From the NCBI GenBank assembly GCA_021464415.1, contig CM038467.1:33945226-34009225 (forward strand): a stretch of DNA of 64,000 bases. Reading direction: 5' to 3'. The notes under the pieces were generated by a model. The model did no database searches. It was not told the DNA's origin and worked only from the letters and a program-made list of their open reading frames with translations. Both the position numbers and the translations under genes were made by a program. The DNA comes from Lonicera japonica (Eukaryota > Streptophyta > Magnoliopsida > Dipsacales > Caprifoliaceae). Below are positions 17,159-29,345 of this stretch, piece by piece. How positions within the stretch are numbered: the stretch's first letter is position 1; every line of letters starts with the position of its first letter.

Positions 17159-18316
17159 TGTGAACACCCCAATCCACGACTCTCGTGTGAATATTGATTT
17201 TCTTAAAACGGGCATATAGCATTCAGTCCTGAGTCATCATGCATATAGAAGACCGTTAGGAAAGACTCCAATTTTCGGACGCGTTGGGAGTCTGATATAA
17301 CCTTTGTTGCCTCTTCGCTTACTAGGTCGGACTCCCTAGCCGCACGCCCCAGCCGCACCCCCTGCGGCTACCCCCTACGGTTGGCCTCTTTTGGAGCGTT
17401 TTTGGCGGATTTTTCCCTATAAATAAGACCCTTGGGGTCTCATTTGGGATCATCATCACTAACTAGTGTTTTTAGTAAGGTGAAATTCTGTCAAAACCAT
17501 TAGAGAGTCTTCTTTTAGAGAATTTCTAGTGAAAGAAAGTTAGTGAGAGAGAAGGCTAGTGAGAGAAAATTAGTGAGAGAAAGTTTTAGAGAGAGAAAGC
17601 TTTAGAAAGAGAAAGTTCTAGAGAGAGACGGAAGCAAGCAAGGCAATCAAGGCAAGGTTCTCATTTCTTCTTGAAGCGCATCAGGTACACCTTTCTACAA
17701 TTTTTCTGAATTTCAATACCGCATTTAAATATCAGTTTTAATACAGAAAATTAGATAACTTTCAAAAAAGTCCACTGCTTTCAAAATAAGTCCTTTATAA
17801 GTTTTACAAGAAAACTAAAAATCCGTTTTGACACGCTTTCAGAACAAAACAAAAATGCAAAAGCAGTTTCCAAATGAATGGAACTACGAGACTCTGATTT
17901 CATTCTACGAATGAATACGTAGGCGCTCGCAAAGCTCGAGTCTGATTTCAAAAATACCGTTTTAAACTAAATTTATCTGGAAAGGGCTATTCTGAAAACA
18001 ATTCAAACTACTTGCATGATATCTAAAATAGGAATTAGATACATGATCCATTAAGAGACCGAAAGGGCGAATTGGGTGCCTAACACCTTCCCAATTCGTA
18101 ACGTAGTTCCCGAACTTTAGCAAAGTAAATTTTCAAAATAAATCTCTGGTTTCAAACGTATGAAAGATAGTTTGTTTTTAAATTATCTTTCGTACGATCT
18201 TTTGTTTGTTTTCTTGTAAAACAAATTGGCGACTCTATAAAACAAGCTTTCCTTCAAAACAAAAGTAAATCGAGAACGAGGACTCTTCTTTCTAGTCACG
18301 AGTCCAGATTCTCATA
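17159..18316 (+). repeat. 5' LTR of the gag-only element
   Basis: It starts TGTGAACACCCC and ends TTCTCATA. A TATA-like CCTATAAATAAG lies at about 17415. The segment 17609-18316 is closely matched by 26077-26779. A run of GAGAGAAAG-type repeats fills about 17530-17630. Confidence 0.88.
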
Positions 18317-18317
18317 G

Positions 18318-18335
18318 TGGCGACTCTGCTGGGGA
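18318..18335 (+). promoter_or_regulatory. Primer-binding site of the gag-only element
   Basis: TGGCGACTCTGCTGGGGA follows the LTR by one base. It resembles the PBS type of Tat/Ogre elements (TGGCGACTCCGCTGGGGA-like). The identity of the tRNA (possibly Arg) is from memory and unverified. Confidence 0.75.
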
Positions 18336-19450
18336 CGTCGAGAACTAAGCTCTATTATAATGGATCATATATTTAATTCCTATTATTTATTAGATATAGG
18401 GTTGCATGCCTTAGTATTAGGAAAAAATAAAAGCGATCTAGGTGGATACCTTGATGCCTCTATCTGCTAGTTATGTGAGGAAAATCTTTTTCATAATTAA
18501 AATTGTATAAAATACCACAACAAACCATAAAGCATTGATCAATAATAAACCGCCAGATTGTTATTTTGCACGCACTCACATCTTATCATGCATTTTCGCG
18601 AGTGTGAATTTACCCTATCAACCTCCGGACCAGAGTCGTGACTAGGCCGCGAATTTGCGGGTCTGCACTAGCCAAAAGCGCCTGGGACCACTCTCCTTGG
18701 CCAAGTACTTACCGAGGTATATAGAGTGACGAGAACACTCACGTACCCGGGATGTATATCAAAAGCTCCTTACACGTACATGCGCTCTCGAGGTATATCG
18801 TAAGACCTGCCAAATATGAGGGAGCCTTAAACCTTACCCTCTTAAACCACGCTTGCATATAGGGGAGTCAGCTTAGAACACAAAGATTTTCTGCATTATT
18901 TTAATGACCGACAGTTGTGAGAATCTAAACCAGCTAAGGCCCTGTCATTCATACCGTTGCGGTTCCGACAGGTACGACCGGAGGCTGTCTGACCTTCGCC
19001 GTAAAAATTCACGAAGACTGAATTTTCATAATTTTCCTAGCACAGATTCCATGAATAAAGCAACTCATGAGGAGAGAACTTCCCGTATTTTCAAATGATT
19101 TTCCCAAAAAGCTCTTTTCAAAATGGATTTCCAAAATTATAGACGGCTAGGGAACCCATGGAATAATATTCCTACCCTACCTCTATATGGGGCTCTCAAG
19201 TTGTCACTGTTAGTCTGTTTTCGATCTCACCTAATGAAAACTTTTTGTGTGCTTAGTGTCATCCCGATCGATGAATTTCTGGATAAGGTCTGGCGATTTT
19301 TAAATGATATATTGTTGTTATTTTCTGGGGAAACGCGCACGATCCAATTTGTCCTTTTTTTCAGCATCAGATATTCATTCCATCCTGGCCTCTGCGTGTG
19401 CTGGAAGAGATAGTACCGGACGACTTGTTAGACCAGACCCCTCCGAAAAC
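18336..19450 (+). other. Non-coding leader of the gag-only element
   Basis: This 1.1-kb stretch lies between PBS and gag start. Short open stretches at 18904-19098 and 19123-19413 show no recognisable domain. It probably represents the untranslated leader typical of Tat-lineage elements. Confidence 0.6.
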
Positions 19451-20626
19451 ATGGATCAAAACACGCCAAACCGGAATGTGAACAACCAATTCAATAATGC
19501 AGCGGATCCGCCGCCCGGTCCTTTTTACCCGAACTAGGGGATGCCTCAGAATAATACTATAGGGGGTCAACCGCTTCATCACACTCCGTCTCTGAATGCT
19601 GACCCGAACCTAGCCAATACAAGTGTTCCGTTACCCAACCCCGAGGAAATGTACCAGATGCTGATGAACCTGAACCAAAGTTTAACCATGCTCTCAATTG
19701 ACAATCAAAACACTCGTGCCATATTAGACAAGTTGGTCAAAGGATGCACGGCTGAACCGTTAAACATGCCTACCAAAGAAGAACTTGAAATACCTTTACA
19801 GAAATCAGAACAAAAGAATCAAGACCAAATCATTGAGCAGCTGAGAAAGGAGAAAGGTGCTATGGAAATTCAGAGGGATTACTTCGCTAACGAGACAGTA
19901 AAACTGCATGAGGAAATCTTTCGCTTAGAAAAGGTGGTCTTTAAGCAAAAGAATCAGTTGGAAGAAATGGGGTATATCTCAGACACCGATCAACCCGATC
20001 CATACCTACGCATCGAACTTACCTCACCTACACCATCAAGCTACTCATCGAGCCAGGAACAAATGAGTGACTTTGAATCTATCTCGACCAATTCAGCAAA
20101 TCCAAAATATATTTCCCAAGAAGTCGATAACAATCCGAAGTCAACACTAGAGGATTTCACTAACCCATTCAAAATCTCTTCTTCGGTCGTGCACCCACAT
20201 ACATCAGGCTCACCCATGTTCAATTTGTCCTCAGTCCAAATTCCACATGACTCGAAAAGTCATTTGTTCATTCCTATCAGTCCTCGTGCCACGAAACATG
20301 CTCCGAGATATAAGTGCGCCAACAACAGGGGATTTAACTGAGTCAGATTTGCGAAAAGGGAGTTCTCACAACTGCCAGGGTCATTAAGCAAGGTATACAA
20401 GCAACTGAGAGATGAAGGGATGATCTATCCACTAAACCCGCGATTGATACCAAATCCAGTCCCCTATAATTGGAATATCAATGAAAGATGTGAATACCAC
20501 CAGGGTATAGGTCACACAACAGACGATTGCAAGGCTCTCCGGCACATGATTCAGGACCTTATCGAAGCAGGAAAGATACCAGACCCATCTCTTCTCAACC
20601 ATCAGAAATTGAAGATTGGTAATTAG
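19451..20626 (+). pseudogene. Tat/Ogre-like gag, broken
   Basis: The ATG at 19451 (MDQNTPNRNV) opens a frame that stays in register to a TAG at 20624-20626. It has two in-frame stops, TAG at 19535-19537 and TGA at 20339-20341. Codons around 19790-19970 form a likely coiled coil (EQLRKEKGAMEIQRDY, ETVKLHEEIFRLEKVV). The C-terminal part has LPGSLSKVYKQLRDEGMIYP and the zinc-knuckle-like CEYHQGIGHTTDDC followed by ALRHMIQDLIEAGKI, a typical Tat-lineage gag ending. It is much shorter than a full Ogre/Tat gag-pol, and no pol follows. Confidence 0.75.
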
Positions 20627-20939
20627 AAGATTGAGGATTTGTAATCAGTAATTGAGAATGTTGAAAATAGTTATTGAAGATTTATCACTTGTAAAACATG
20701 AACTACGGAGACCTGAGCCCCATGAGCAAAGGCAAAAGTAAAAGGATCTCTAATGTACTATTTGGGGAAACGTAGGCAACATGAATAGGACATTCAGGCC
20801 CGGTCTATTCTTTATAATAATATTCATTTGTTTGGAAACAAAAAGGGGCAGAAAGAGATTTTCCATATATAATCAAAATTCTTTCATACAAAAACAACCC
20901 ACATGCTTACATCCTTCCACTACAAGAAACATGACTTTT

Positions 20940-21290
20940 GCTGGCGCGTTACGTTAAACGCGTCGGGAAAGATCATCTATGCCGACGCGTTATAATCACA
21001 CACGTCGGTATAGTTATAGTATCATATAGCCATTCCGAGTACTTTTACCGGCGCGTTAAAACACGTCGTTAAAAGTCACATTAACATTTGCCAGCGCGTT
21101 TATCTCAACGCGTCATTATAGAGTGTATGAGTACTTTTACCGGCGCGTTAGAACGCGTCGTTAAAAGTTATATAAATTTTTGCCGGCGCATGTGTCTCAA
21201 CGCGTCATTATAAAGTGTAAATATGGTGGTCATTATTATAAGTATTTTTGCCGGCGCCTTTATCTAACACGTCGTTATAGAATGTAAAAA
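20940..21290. repeat. CACTA subterminal repeats
   Basis: Alternating GCCGGCGCGTT and AACGCGTCGTTA-type motifs occur about ten times in direct and inverted orientation, with spacing of 30-60 bp. The CpG density is far above the surroundings. These are the usual transposase-binding subterminal repeats of plant CACTA elements. Confidence 0.8.
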
Positions 21291-21349
21291 TTGGCGGTCA
21301 CCTCCCCGCCCTTTATTTTTGTTGAATTAATTATTTTTGTTAAAATAAA

Positions 21350-21640
21350 AAATTAAGAGCGTAAACCCATCTTTCTCTTATCGATGCCCATCTCTCTCAC
21401 AACCCCATCGACGCCCATCTCCATCCCTCTCTCACAACACCTATAGCTCTCTCTCATCCTTTCTTCTACTTGAAACCTCAATCCAAACCCTTAAATCATA
21501 TCCTCTTCCATCCAAATCCCCCAATTTCATTGATCCGGATTCAGATCCCTAAATCTTCGTTCTTCAATTCGTTATCTGTTACGGATCTAGAGAGAGAAAA
21601 TAGTACGTGGGTATATGCGTCTCTGTGATTGTGATTGTGC
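21350..21640 (+). other. C/T-rich leader-like stretch inside CACTA element 2
   Basis: It contains TCTCTC and CCCATC-rich sequence, then ATCCAAATCCCCCAATTTCATTGATCC and a GATCTAGAGAGAG end. This composition is that of a plant gene 5' untranslated region and first intron border. No long ORF follows, so it could be a captured gene fragment or the CACTA's own promoter/leader. Confidence 0.35.
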
Positions 21641-24165
21641 CAAATAGATCGCAAGTAGTGCAAGACCATTGACGTCAGATTACTGGTATGTTTGCTTCCA
21701 TGTTGTTCATCAATTTTTCTTTTATTTTCTTTTCTTGGACTGAGTGAACGAAGACTGATCAATAACATGAAACTCTAGATATCCTTTTTTTGTTTTTTTT
21801 TTCTAAAATTACAGGTACCAATTCAATGGCCATTTCACCGTGGTACCCATCTGACTACTGTGTTAATCGGTAACTAAGTACACATTTTTCTTACATATAT
21901 ATATATATATCTTTGTTTTGTATATAATTTTGCTTTAAGTGATTTTAAAATTAGCAATTGGTTTTCGAGGATAAATAATTCTATAATTAACAAATTCAAG
22001 TCGATTCTCATATACTGTAGTTAATATGAATAGACTAATTTCCACTTCGAATGATCTAATTTTCAATTGGGAAACTCTAGTGCCCTTCTTTCAGATTTAT
22101 AGGTCTCAATCCTTATCAGAATATTTGATGTCAAAAATAAGATTATAAACGAAGCCTCTTTTAATTAATTTAGGTGCTTTTGGTATAATGTAAATTGGAG
22201 TATTGGATTGTCTATAATTATATAATTTAGGTAAGTTTCAATTGTTAGTTTATAGTTCAAAAAATAAATAAATTCAAGATTATCAAATTCAAGTCGAATC
22301 TCATATAATCTTGAATAGAATAATTTCATTAAAGACTTGAAATGATCAAGTTTTAAATTGGGTAATTCAAGTGCCCCTTTTTGAATTAGGTTTTAATTTT
22401 CTTACTCTTTGTTATTGGAGGTAATATATTCCCTAGGACTGAGTGACATCAGATTACAAAGGGCTGGTTGTTTTCTGTGTAGCCGCATGGTTTGGAAAGG
22501 TTAGGCTGATCGATAACATTGAAATCAATATTTAAAAGCGTGTTTTTAACTAATCCCGTTTTTGTGTTAAATCCTCTTCTGCTTAGAATTATGCATACTA
22601 ACTTGGGGGAGCCAGAATTGATTAGAATTATGCCTTTTGTAACATTTTTGTATACTCTTTTGTGACCTTCGTGTTAAAAATAAAGATGCGGTTCAAGAAT
22701 TGTTTCAGTAACTAGTGTTGCTTTCTGCATTTTAACTTTTGGTCTTTGATGGTTCATACTTTGATATTTTGCTTTTTAACTTTTGGTCTTTGATGGTTCA
22801 TACTTCTGATATTCTGCTAATAGTTGCCTATTTATAACACCAAATTAGAAATACTCTTATAAACTGCTGATAAACTGCTAATATAGTTTTTATACTAACT
22901 GGACTTACTACTACTAATGAGCTTTGTAAACTTAATCCTGCGAGGTTCATGACAGAGTATTGGGAAGCAATTTTAACCGTGAACAATGGGAACTAATTTT
23001 AATAGAAGTGAGGAAATTATAAGTGAACGCATAAGTGAAAAGTAGTCAACTTAACTACCATCAAAATTGGTAGAATGAGATAATCTATATGACAGTTGTA
23101 TATAAGGAAGGAATATATGTTTAATAAAATAGATTTCAAAATTTTGAATGACCGTGGATTAAAATAAAATTTCAAAAATTTCATAACTGCCCCCAATTTG
23201 TTTCAAGTAACACTACGACTTGGAACACGCCAAGCGAAACACTTTTAAAGTTGCCAGAAAAGTTCCCCAATATTGTGGAAATTCTAAGGCTAGAGACAGC
23301 CTAAAAGTTGCACCACTCTTCACAAGATGACTCATGTAAGGTAGCCTCTCCTGTCCTTATGTAGTAATTTCTTCGTGTTAGATGTAATCATAACATGGTT
23401 TCCATTATGATTAATGCTTCTTAATCGTAGTTTCTTACAAAATGGTTTCCGTCAAAGTCATTTTCAGGGGATCTTCCTCATGGGACAGATATGCTGAGAA
23501 TATTATTTACTCATGGTTATATCTACTCACAGTTCTTTATATATTCTAATAATTTTTTTAGGGGGGGTGCATTATTGTCCCCTCTTGGAAAGAAAAAAAT
23601 AAAAACCTATGGTAGTCGGAAATATTTGATATGCAAATCAAAGTAAATTAGGATAGTAATTGTGACAGGTTGATGGTTTCATGATTTTGAAAGGGTTTTC
23701 TGCTTCTACAATTTCATTGACTTGGATTTGGCTAATATTTATTTAGGTTTTTCCCTCTATTTTGCTTTCATTTTACGTTACACTCGAGCAATCTCTGGCA
23801 CCGTGGCACATATTTAATTAAGACCCTACACCGTTAGCATGGGTTGGAATAGAATCTCTAATTGATGATGAACTAAAAGGTAAAAATAGAAGCTATGTAT
23901 GGGGGCCAGAGGGGGGAACTTATTTATCATTCACTGATCTTGTATGCAATTAGTGTTGGCACCTAGTTGCTCTGGTAATTTGCACTAGGTAAATTATGTT
24001 TTGGTGGTGTACGGGAATACTCATTACTAATGTCAATAAGGCAGCTCTTACTTTTTAGACATGCTCAAGGAGTTTTGTTCACCTAAGCGTTTATAATGGT
24101 TGTTGTTGAACCCATAATAATTAGCTGGACTCATGTGTGTCCCCTTTTGCTCTTGTATTTTGCAG

Positions 24166-24259
24166 AACCCCGGATTTGAGTTCTCACAGTATGAGTTTTC
24201 GGGAAACTGCCCTGATCCAAGGACATTTATGGGTGGGATCATATCTTATTCACAAACCT
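24166..24259 (+). other. Possible captured exon
   Basis: There are 31 open codons between a good acceptor (TATTTTGCAG before 24166) and a donor (GTATGT at 24260). The translation (PGFEFSQYEFSGNCPDPR...) is compositionally protein-like, but I do not recognise a family. A second candidate lies at about 25576-25669 between TTTGAACAG and GTGAAG. Both are tentative. Confidence 0.25.
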
Positions 24260-24288
24260 GTATGTTCAATGAACATGTATATTAACTC

Positions 24289-24332
24289 TATCTCTCTCTC
24301 TCTCTCTCTCTCTCACTCTCTCTCTCTCTCTT
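24289..24332. repeat. (TC)n microsatellite
   Basis: There are about 22 TC dinucleotides with one CA interruption, inside CACTA element 2. Confidence 0.9.
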
Positions 24333-26076
24333 TCATTTCAACCCTCTTTATAAATAAAATTATTTGTCTAGTTTGCCTTCTATTAGAAGCTTCATTGAAT
24401 ATTCCCTCCTTAGCAGTTTCATGAATGCAAGCTTTGTGTCCGATACATTGAACTCCTGAAACATACATATCTTGGCATTGCTTGAGAGTCAAAACATTTT
24501 AAGGAATATTATAAACTTTCATAATTATCCATCATCTAGAGGATTAGAGAGTAAGAGCCAAAATTGTTGGCAACCACTTAGTTGTTAGCAGTTAGCCTAT
24601 CGTAATAAATAGTTTATTTCGGTGTATTAAACTCCCTGCTGCCCAAATTAGGAGTCACTATTTTACTATCAAACCTTTTAAGGATATAGAAATTTCAATG
24701 GAATCAATGGCCAACGACAAAGCTTATTAACCAATCATGGCTTTTCGTACATTATAAACGTGATTCTTAATTTAGGACTTTGCAAAAAGAAGAGCTGGAC
24801 GCTTAATTGAGACCCCATTGGTAACTATTAAATGGAACTGAGTGGCCTTGGAATATATCAAACTATGTGGCTGGTTAGCAAATATGAAATTAGAACTGAG
24901 TGTACCCGAAATATATCGAACCCTAAAATGATCGCAATATGGTATTACATAAACTTATTGTTGAATTCAAAGATTCTTTAACTAGTGTTGGACTTAGAGC
25001 TAGTGACTCTTTAGTTTATGAATAAGAAGTTTAGGTACCCCACTCTTTAGTTTCTCCCCCGACATGCAGTCGCGTTAGTGAGAGAGTTTGTTGCTGTTAT
25101 AAGTTTTTGCAGTCAGGTCTCATCTTTACTGTTAGTGTTTTGAATTACAGAGATTCGCAGGGGAATGAATTTGGTCAGTTTTTACTGTTTTTAACTATTT
25201 GATTGTTTCACTGTTCATTGCTGAAAGTTTTCATCAGAACAGATTCGTACCAAATAGAAAATTATTAATGAGGAATTTCACACCACTGATTGTGAGAGAT
25301 TTACTGAAAAAGTAAATGAAAAATTCGATAAGGTTTTTTCATCTATTAGAAGATTTGTGTTGATTTAGTGTACATTATTTGAGATTTTGATTCATTAGAA
25401 TATTGTTTTCTTAAATTAAATACAGAAAGTTAGTTACTCATTCTCAACTAGGAGCATTAAATATCATTTGAATGTATTTTGAGTAACTTTTTTATTTTAA
25501 TTTTAACTTGTCCTGCTCGTTGCATTTTGAGTTGATTTTCTATAGCTACATTTGGAATTTTTCCTTTGAACAGCGGGAAAACTGTTGAAAATGAAGCTTC
25601 AGGCTGTTAAGTTGAAACCCTGGTCTGAACTAAGATTTCATTGCCGTCTCGCAAAACTACGGAAAAGGTGAAGTCCCTTTCTTTTTCCTTTTCCCTTTCT
25701 CATTAGGTTCAGTCTCTTTTGTGCTTCTGCTTCTTTTTTTCTTGATCATGTGTTATAATATTTGCTGATATAGAAGTCTGACATAAATCAGAAAAATCTA
25801 TTAATTAATTTAATTTATCATTTACAGAGATAGCAAGTCTCTTCTTCTTTCACAAAAAGAATAAAAGAATTTGCAAAATGAGTATTATCAAAACTATAGG
25901 CCCTGCATAAACAACATTGAATCCTTGCAAAGTTCCTTGTTATAGTAAAGAAATTAAGGATCCTTAGGGACTAGCAGTTTATAAAGTTTTTGACGTGCTA
26001 TTTGTTTCACTAGTTATATACAAAATATTTGAGTATTTATCTTTGTTAATTTTATTTTATTAAAATGATTGAATAT

Positions 26077-26779
26077 AAAGTTCTAGAGAGAGACGGAAGC
26101 AAGCAAGGCAGTCAAGGCAAGGTTCTCATTTCTTCTTGAAGCGCATCAGGTACGCCTTTCTACAACTTTTCTGAATTTCAATACCGCATTTAAATATCAG
26201 TATAATACAGAAAATTAGATAACTTGTAAAAAAGTCCACTACTTTCAAAATAAGTCCTTTCTAAGTTTTACAAGAAAACTAAAAATCCGTTTTGACACGC
26301 TTTCAGAACAAAACAAAAATGCAAAAGCAGTTTCCAAATGAATGGAACTACGAGACTCTAATTTCATTCTACGAATGAATACATAGGCACTCGCAAAGCT
26401 CAAGTCTCATTTCAAAAATACTATTTAAACTAAATTTATCCGAAAAGGGCTATTCTGAAAACAATTCAAACTACTTGCAAGCTATCTAAAATAGGAATTA
26501 GATACATGATCCATTAAGAGACCGAAAGGGCGAATTGGGTGCCTAACACCTTCCCAATTCGTAACTTAGTTCTCGAACCCTAGTAAAGTAAATTTTTTAA
26601 ATAAATCTCTGGTTTCAAACGTATGAAAGAAAGTTTGTTTTTAAATTATCCTTCGTACGATCTTTTGTTTGTTTTCTTGTAAAACAAACTGACGACTCTA
26701 TAAAACAAGTTTTCCTTCAAAACAAAAGAAAATCGAGAACGAGGACTCTCTTCTCGGGTCGCGGGTCCAGATTCTTATA
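26077..26779 (+). repeat. 3' LTR of the gag-only element, 5' truncated
   Basis: It matches 17609-18316 of the 5' LTR almost base for base (from AGTTCTAGAGAGAGACGG to the end). The first 450 bp of the LTR are missing, and it joins AT-rich CACTA-interior DNA at 26076. It ends TTCTTATA just before the target duplication TTATC. Confidence 0.88.
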
Positions 26780-26784
26780 TTATC

Positions 26785-28101
26785 TTCAACCACCTCGGAC
26801 GACGTCTAATTCTTGCATCATTCTCCCCACCGGATAAGCGGGAACATTCTCGTTCAAGCCATGTATGCTTCAATATATCCCCTCTTTCCATGGTATAGAA
26901 TCTGAAAATCTGTATTTACATTTGAAAGATTTCGAGGAAGTTTACTCCACGTTTCGTGAGGCAAACACCAATGAGGAAGTAATGCATTTAAAACTTTTTC
27001 CTTTATCTTTAAAAGTTAAAGGAAAAATATGGCTGAATACTCAAAGACCGCAATCTATTTGGTCTTGGCAAGTACTTCAATCGAAGGTTTTGAAAAAATT
27101 CTTTCCCGTCCATCGGACCAACGCTTTGAGAAGGGCGATATCCAATTTTTCGCCAAAAGAAAATGAAAGTTTTTATAAGTATTGGGAAAGATACAAGGAA
27201 CTTTTAAACGCATGTCCTCACCATGGCCACAAAACATGGAGCCTTGTAAGCTATTTTTACGAATCTCTTACTCCCGAGATGCGTACATTTGTAGAGACCA
27301 TGTGTAATGGTCAATTTTTGAGTAAAAGTCTCGAGGAGGCCTTGTTGTATTTTGATGAATTGGCGGAGGGTACTTAAAATTGGAACACCTATACCGAGGA
27401 ACCTAAGGCCAAACCTCTGGGAAAGGGTGGGTTGTACCAAATATCCAATGATGATGACATGGGGGTAAGGTAGTTCCAATTGTCTAAGAATGTAGAGGCC
27501 TTAGAGACAAACAAGCTTAGAGATGTCAATGCAGTGTCATTAAGTCAATTGTGTGTCATCTGTGAGAAGTTGGGGCATTCCACGAAGGAGTGTCACACAA
27601 TTTTGGCCTTCAAAGAGGTCATTCAAAGTCCCTCACAAATCAATGCTATGAATTCATACTCTAGGCCAAACAATGACCCATTTTCTCAAAGGTACAATGA
27701 AGGGTGGAGGAACCATCCTAATTTCAGTTGGGGGGGGGGGAAATCAAAATGCTCATCAAAATTCGAATGTAAACTCGAACTCCTACCAACCAAGACCACC
27801 TCCACCCCAAAACAGCTCTTTTGGTCAAGCAAACCCAAACCCAAATTCGAATTTGGAGACTATTTTGCGGCAGTTTGTAGACAAGACCAATAGAGATGTT
27901 AGTGATTTAAAAACTCAAATGTCCAAACTCACCACCGCTTTAGCAACCCAAGAAAAAGGAAAGTTTTCGGCCCAACCAATAGCTAATCCTAGGGGGCAAG
28001 CCATGATAGTTGAAGGGGAGTCAAGTGGGAATGTAGAGGAGTTAAAATCCATCACAACCCTTAGAAATGGAAAGATGATTGACAAAACTATAGTTCCATA
28101 A
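26785..28101 (+). pseudogene. Athila gag, main part, broken
   Basis: The continuation of the gag begun at 17080 includes IPSFHGIESENLYLHLKDFE, the retrotransposon gag (capsid) core through about 27360, and a zinc knuckle CVICEKLGHSTKEC at about 27556-27597. A proline/asparagine-rich tail follows. Breaks are an in-frame TAA at 26834-26836, TAA at 27375-27377, TAG at 27472-27474, and a frameshift at an 11-base G run (27730-27740), after which the sequence continues in another frame to 28101. Gag forms the virus-like particle. Confidence 0.85.
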
Positions 28102-28229
28102 GGCCCAAACGCCGGTGGACATAGCCGAGTTAACACTAAGTGAAGGAGTAGAAGAAGAAAAGAATGTGAGGGAGAAGGAAGAGGAAAAGAGGAATGGGAA
28201 AGATGACAGAAAAAATTAGAAATAACATC

Positions 28230-29345
28230 TAAGTCCCTTTTCCCGAAAGGTTAAATCAACCTCCTAAGGAAAATTGCAACACCGAAATTCTTGATGCGTT
28301 TAGGCAAGTCAAGATCAACATTACATTTCTTGACGCGATCAAGCAAATACCTTAATATGCTAAATTTCTCAAAGATTTGTGTACCACAAAAAGAAGGTTG
28401 AATGTTAAGAAAAAAACATTTATGACAGAGCAAGTGAGCTCTATCATGCAAGGCACTTGTATTCCAAAATTCAAAGATCCCAGTTGCCCAATCATTTCAT
28501 GTTTAATTGGCAATTGTCGCATAAAGAATGCCTTACTTGATTTGGGAGCTAGTGTTAATGTGCTTCCTTTTTCGGTGTACCAACAATTGGGGTTTGGAGA
28601 GTTGAAACCCACCAAAGTGATGTTTCAATTAGCGGATCGCTCCATTAAGATACCAAGAGGGATAATAGAGGATGTTCTTGTGCAAATTGATAAATTCTAC
28701 TTTCCCATTGATTTCATTGTTCTTGGTATGCAACCGGTAGCAAATCCCATTAATGAAATTCCTGTCATTTTAGGAAGATCATTTCTTGTCACATATAATG
28801 CCATCATTAATTGCAAGAATGGAATTGTTAAATTGGCTTTTGGAAACATGACTCTTGAGCTAAATGTGTTCTCTTTAAGCAAACAACAAAATGATTTTGA
28901 TGAAGAAAGTGAACATGTGAACATGATAGAGTCATTAGTCCAAGATCATTTTAATAATACTTATGATTTGGATTCAATGGAAGATAATCTAACCACTTCC
29001 AATGAATTCGATGAGTGTTTACAAGTGTTTTCCTTACTTGATGATAAGGTTCAAGATCTGAAGGGGCAAAAGGGGAGCACATCCGATCCAACACTAAAGC
29101 TTGAAGGACAAATGGAGCTCAAGCCATTGCTAAGAAACTTAAAGTATGCTTTCCTAGGTGCTTCCAGAACCTACCATGTGGTAATCTCTTCTGAACTCTC
29201 AAAAGAGCAAGAGGTGAGGTTGGTAAGTATGCTTAATAAGCATAAGAAAGCTTTTGGTTGGACACTAGCTGACCTCCAAGGGATTAATCCTTTAATTTGC
29301 ACTCACAAAATCCACTTGGAGGAAAATGCTAAACCATCTAGATAA
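28230..29345 (+). pseudogene. Athila aspartic protease region, broken
   Basis: Open from 28377 to a TAA at 29343-29345, with remnants upstream to 28230. The protease has DLGASVNVLP from 28539, the Athila variant in which the usual Ser/Thr after the catalytic Asp is Leu. It is followed by the ILGRSFL flap/psi-loop motif near 28770. It would cleave the gag-pol precursor. The C-terminal stretch (RTYHVVISSELSKEQEVRLVSML and FGWTLADLQGI) leads into reverse transcriptase. Confidence 0.85.

Larger units (their letters stand above)
20918..26076 (+). mobile_element. CACTA element 2, 3' terminus missing
   Basis: It begins with the canonical CACTA terminus CACTACAAGAAAC at 20918, inside the gag-only element just after its purine tract. 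Subterminal GC-rich repeats follow (20940-21290), then about 4.8 kb of AT-rich sequence with no transposase. No inverted CACTA terminus (TTTCTTGTAGTG) is found before 26076, where the truncated LTR resumes. A deletion therefore probably removed both the CACTA right end and the first 450 bp of the LTR. The interior resembles non-coding host-gene DNA: a C/T-rich 5' leader-like stretch at 21370-21600 and possible exons. It may therefore have been a gene-capturing CACTA. Confidence 0.65.
17159..26779 (+). mobile_element. Gag-only Tat/Ogre-like LTR element (TR-GAG type), interrupted
   Basis: The element is inserted in Athila gag with the 5-bp duplication TTATC (17154-17158 and 26780-26784). It has a 5' LTR of 1158 bp (17159-18316), PBS at 18318, a gag-like frame (19451-20626) and a purine-rich stretch near 20841-20860 (AAAAAGGGGCAGAAAGAGA). 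It then has a CACTA insertion at 20918 and the last 700 bp of the 3' LTR (26077-26779). No protease, RT or integrase is found anywhere inside, so it probably depended on another Tat-lineage element. The LTR ends in TA rather than CA at both ends. Confidence 0.85.

Noticed and set aside
24137..24424. 95-codon ORF spanning the (TC)n microsatellite
   Set aside because: Its Leu/Ser repeat is just the translated microsatellite.
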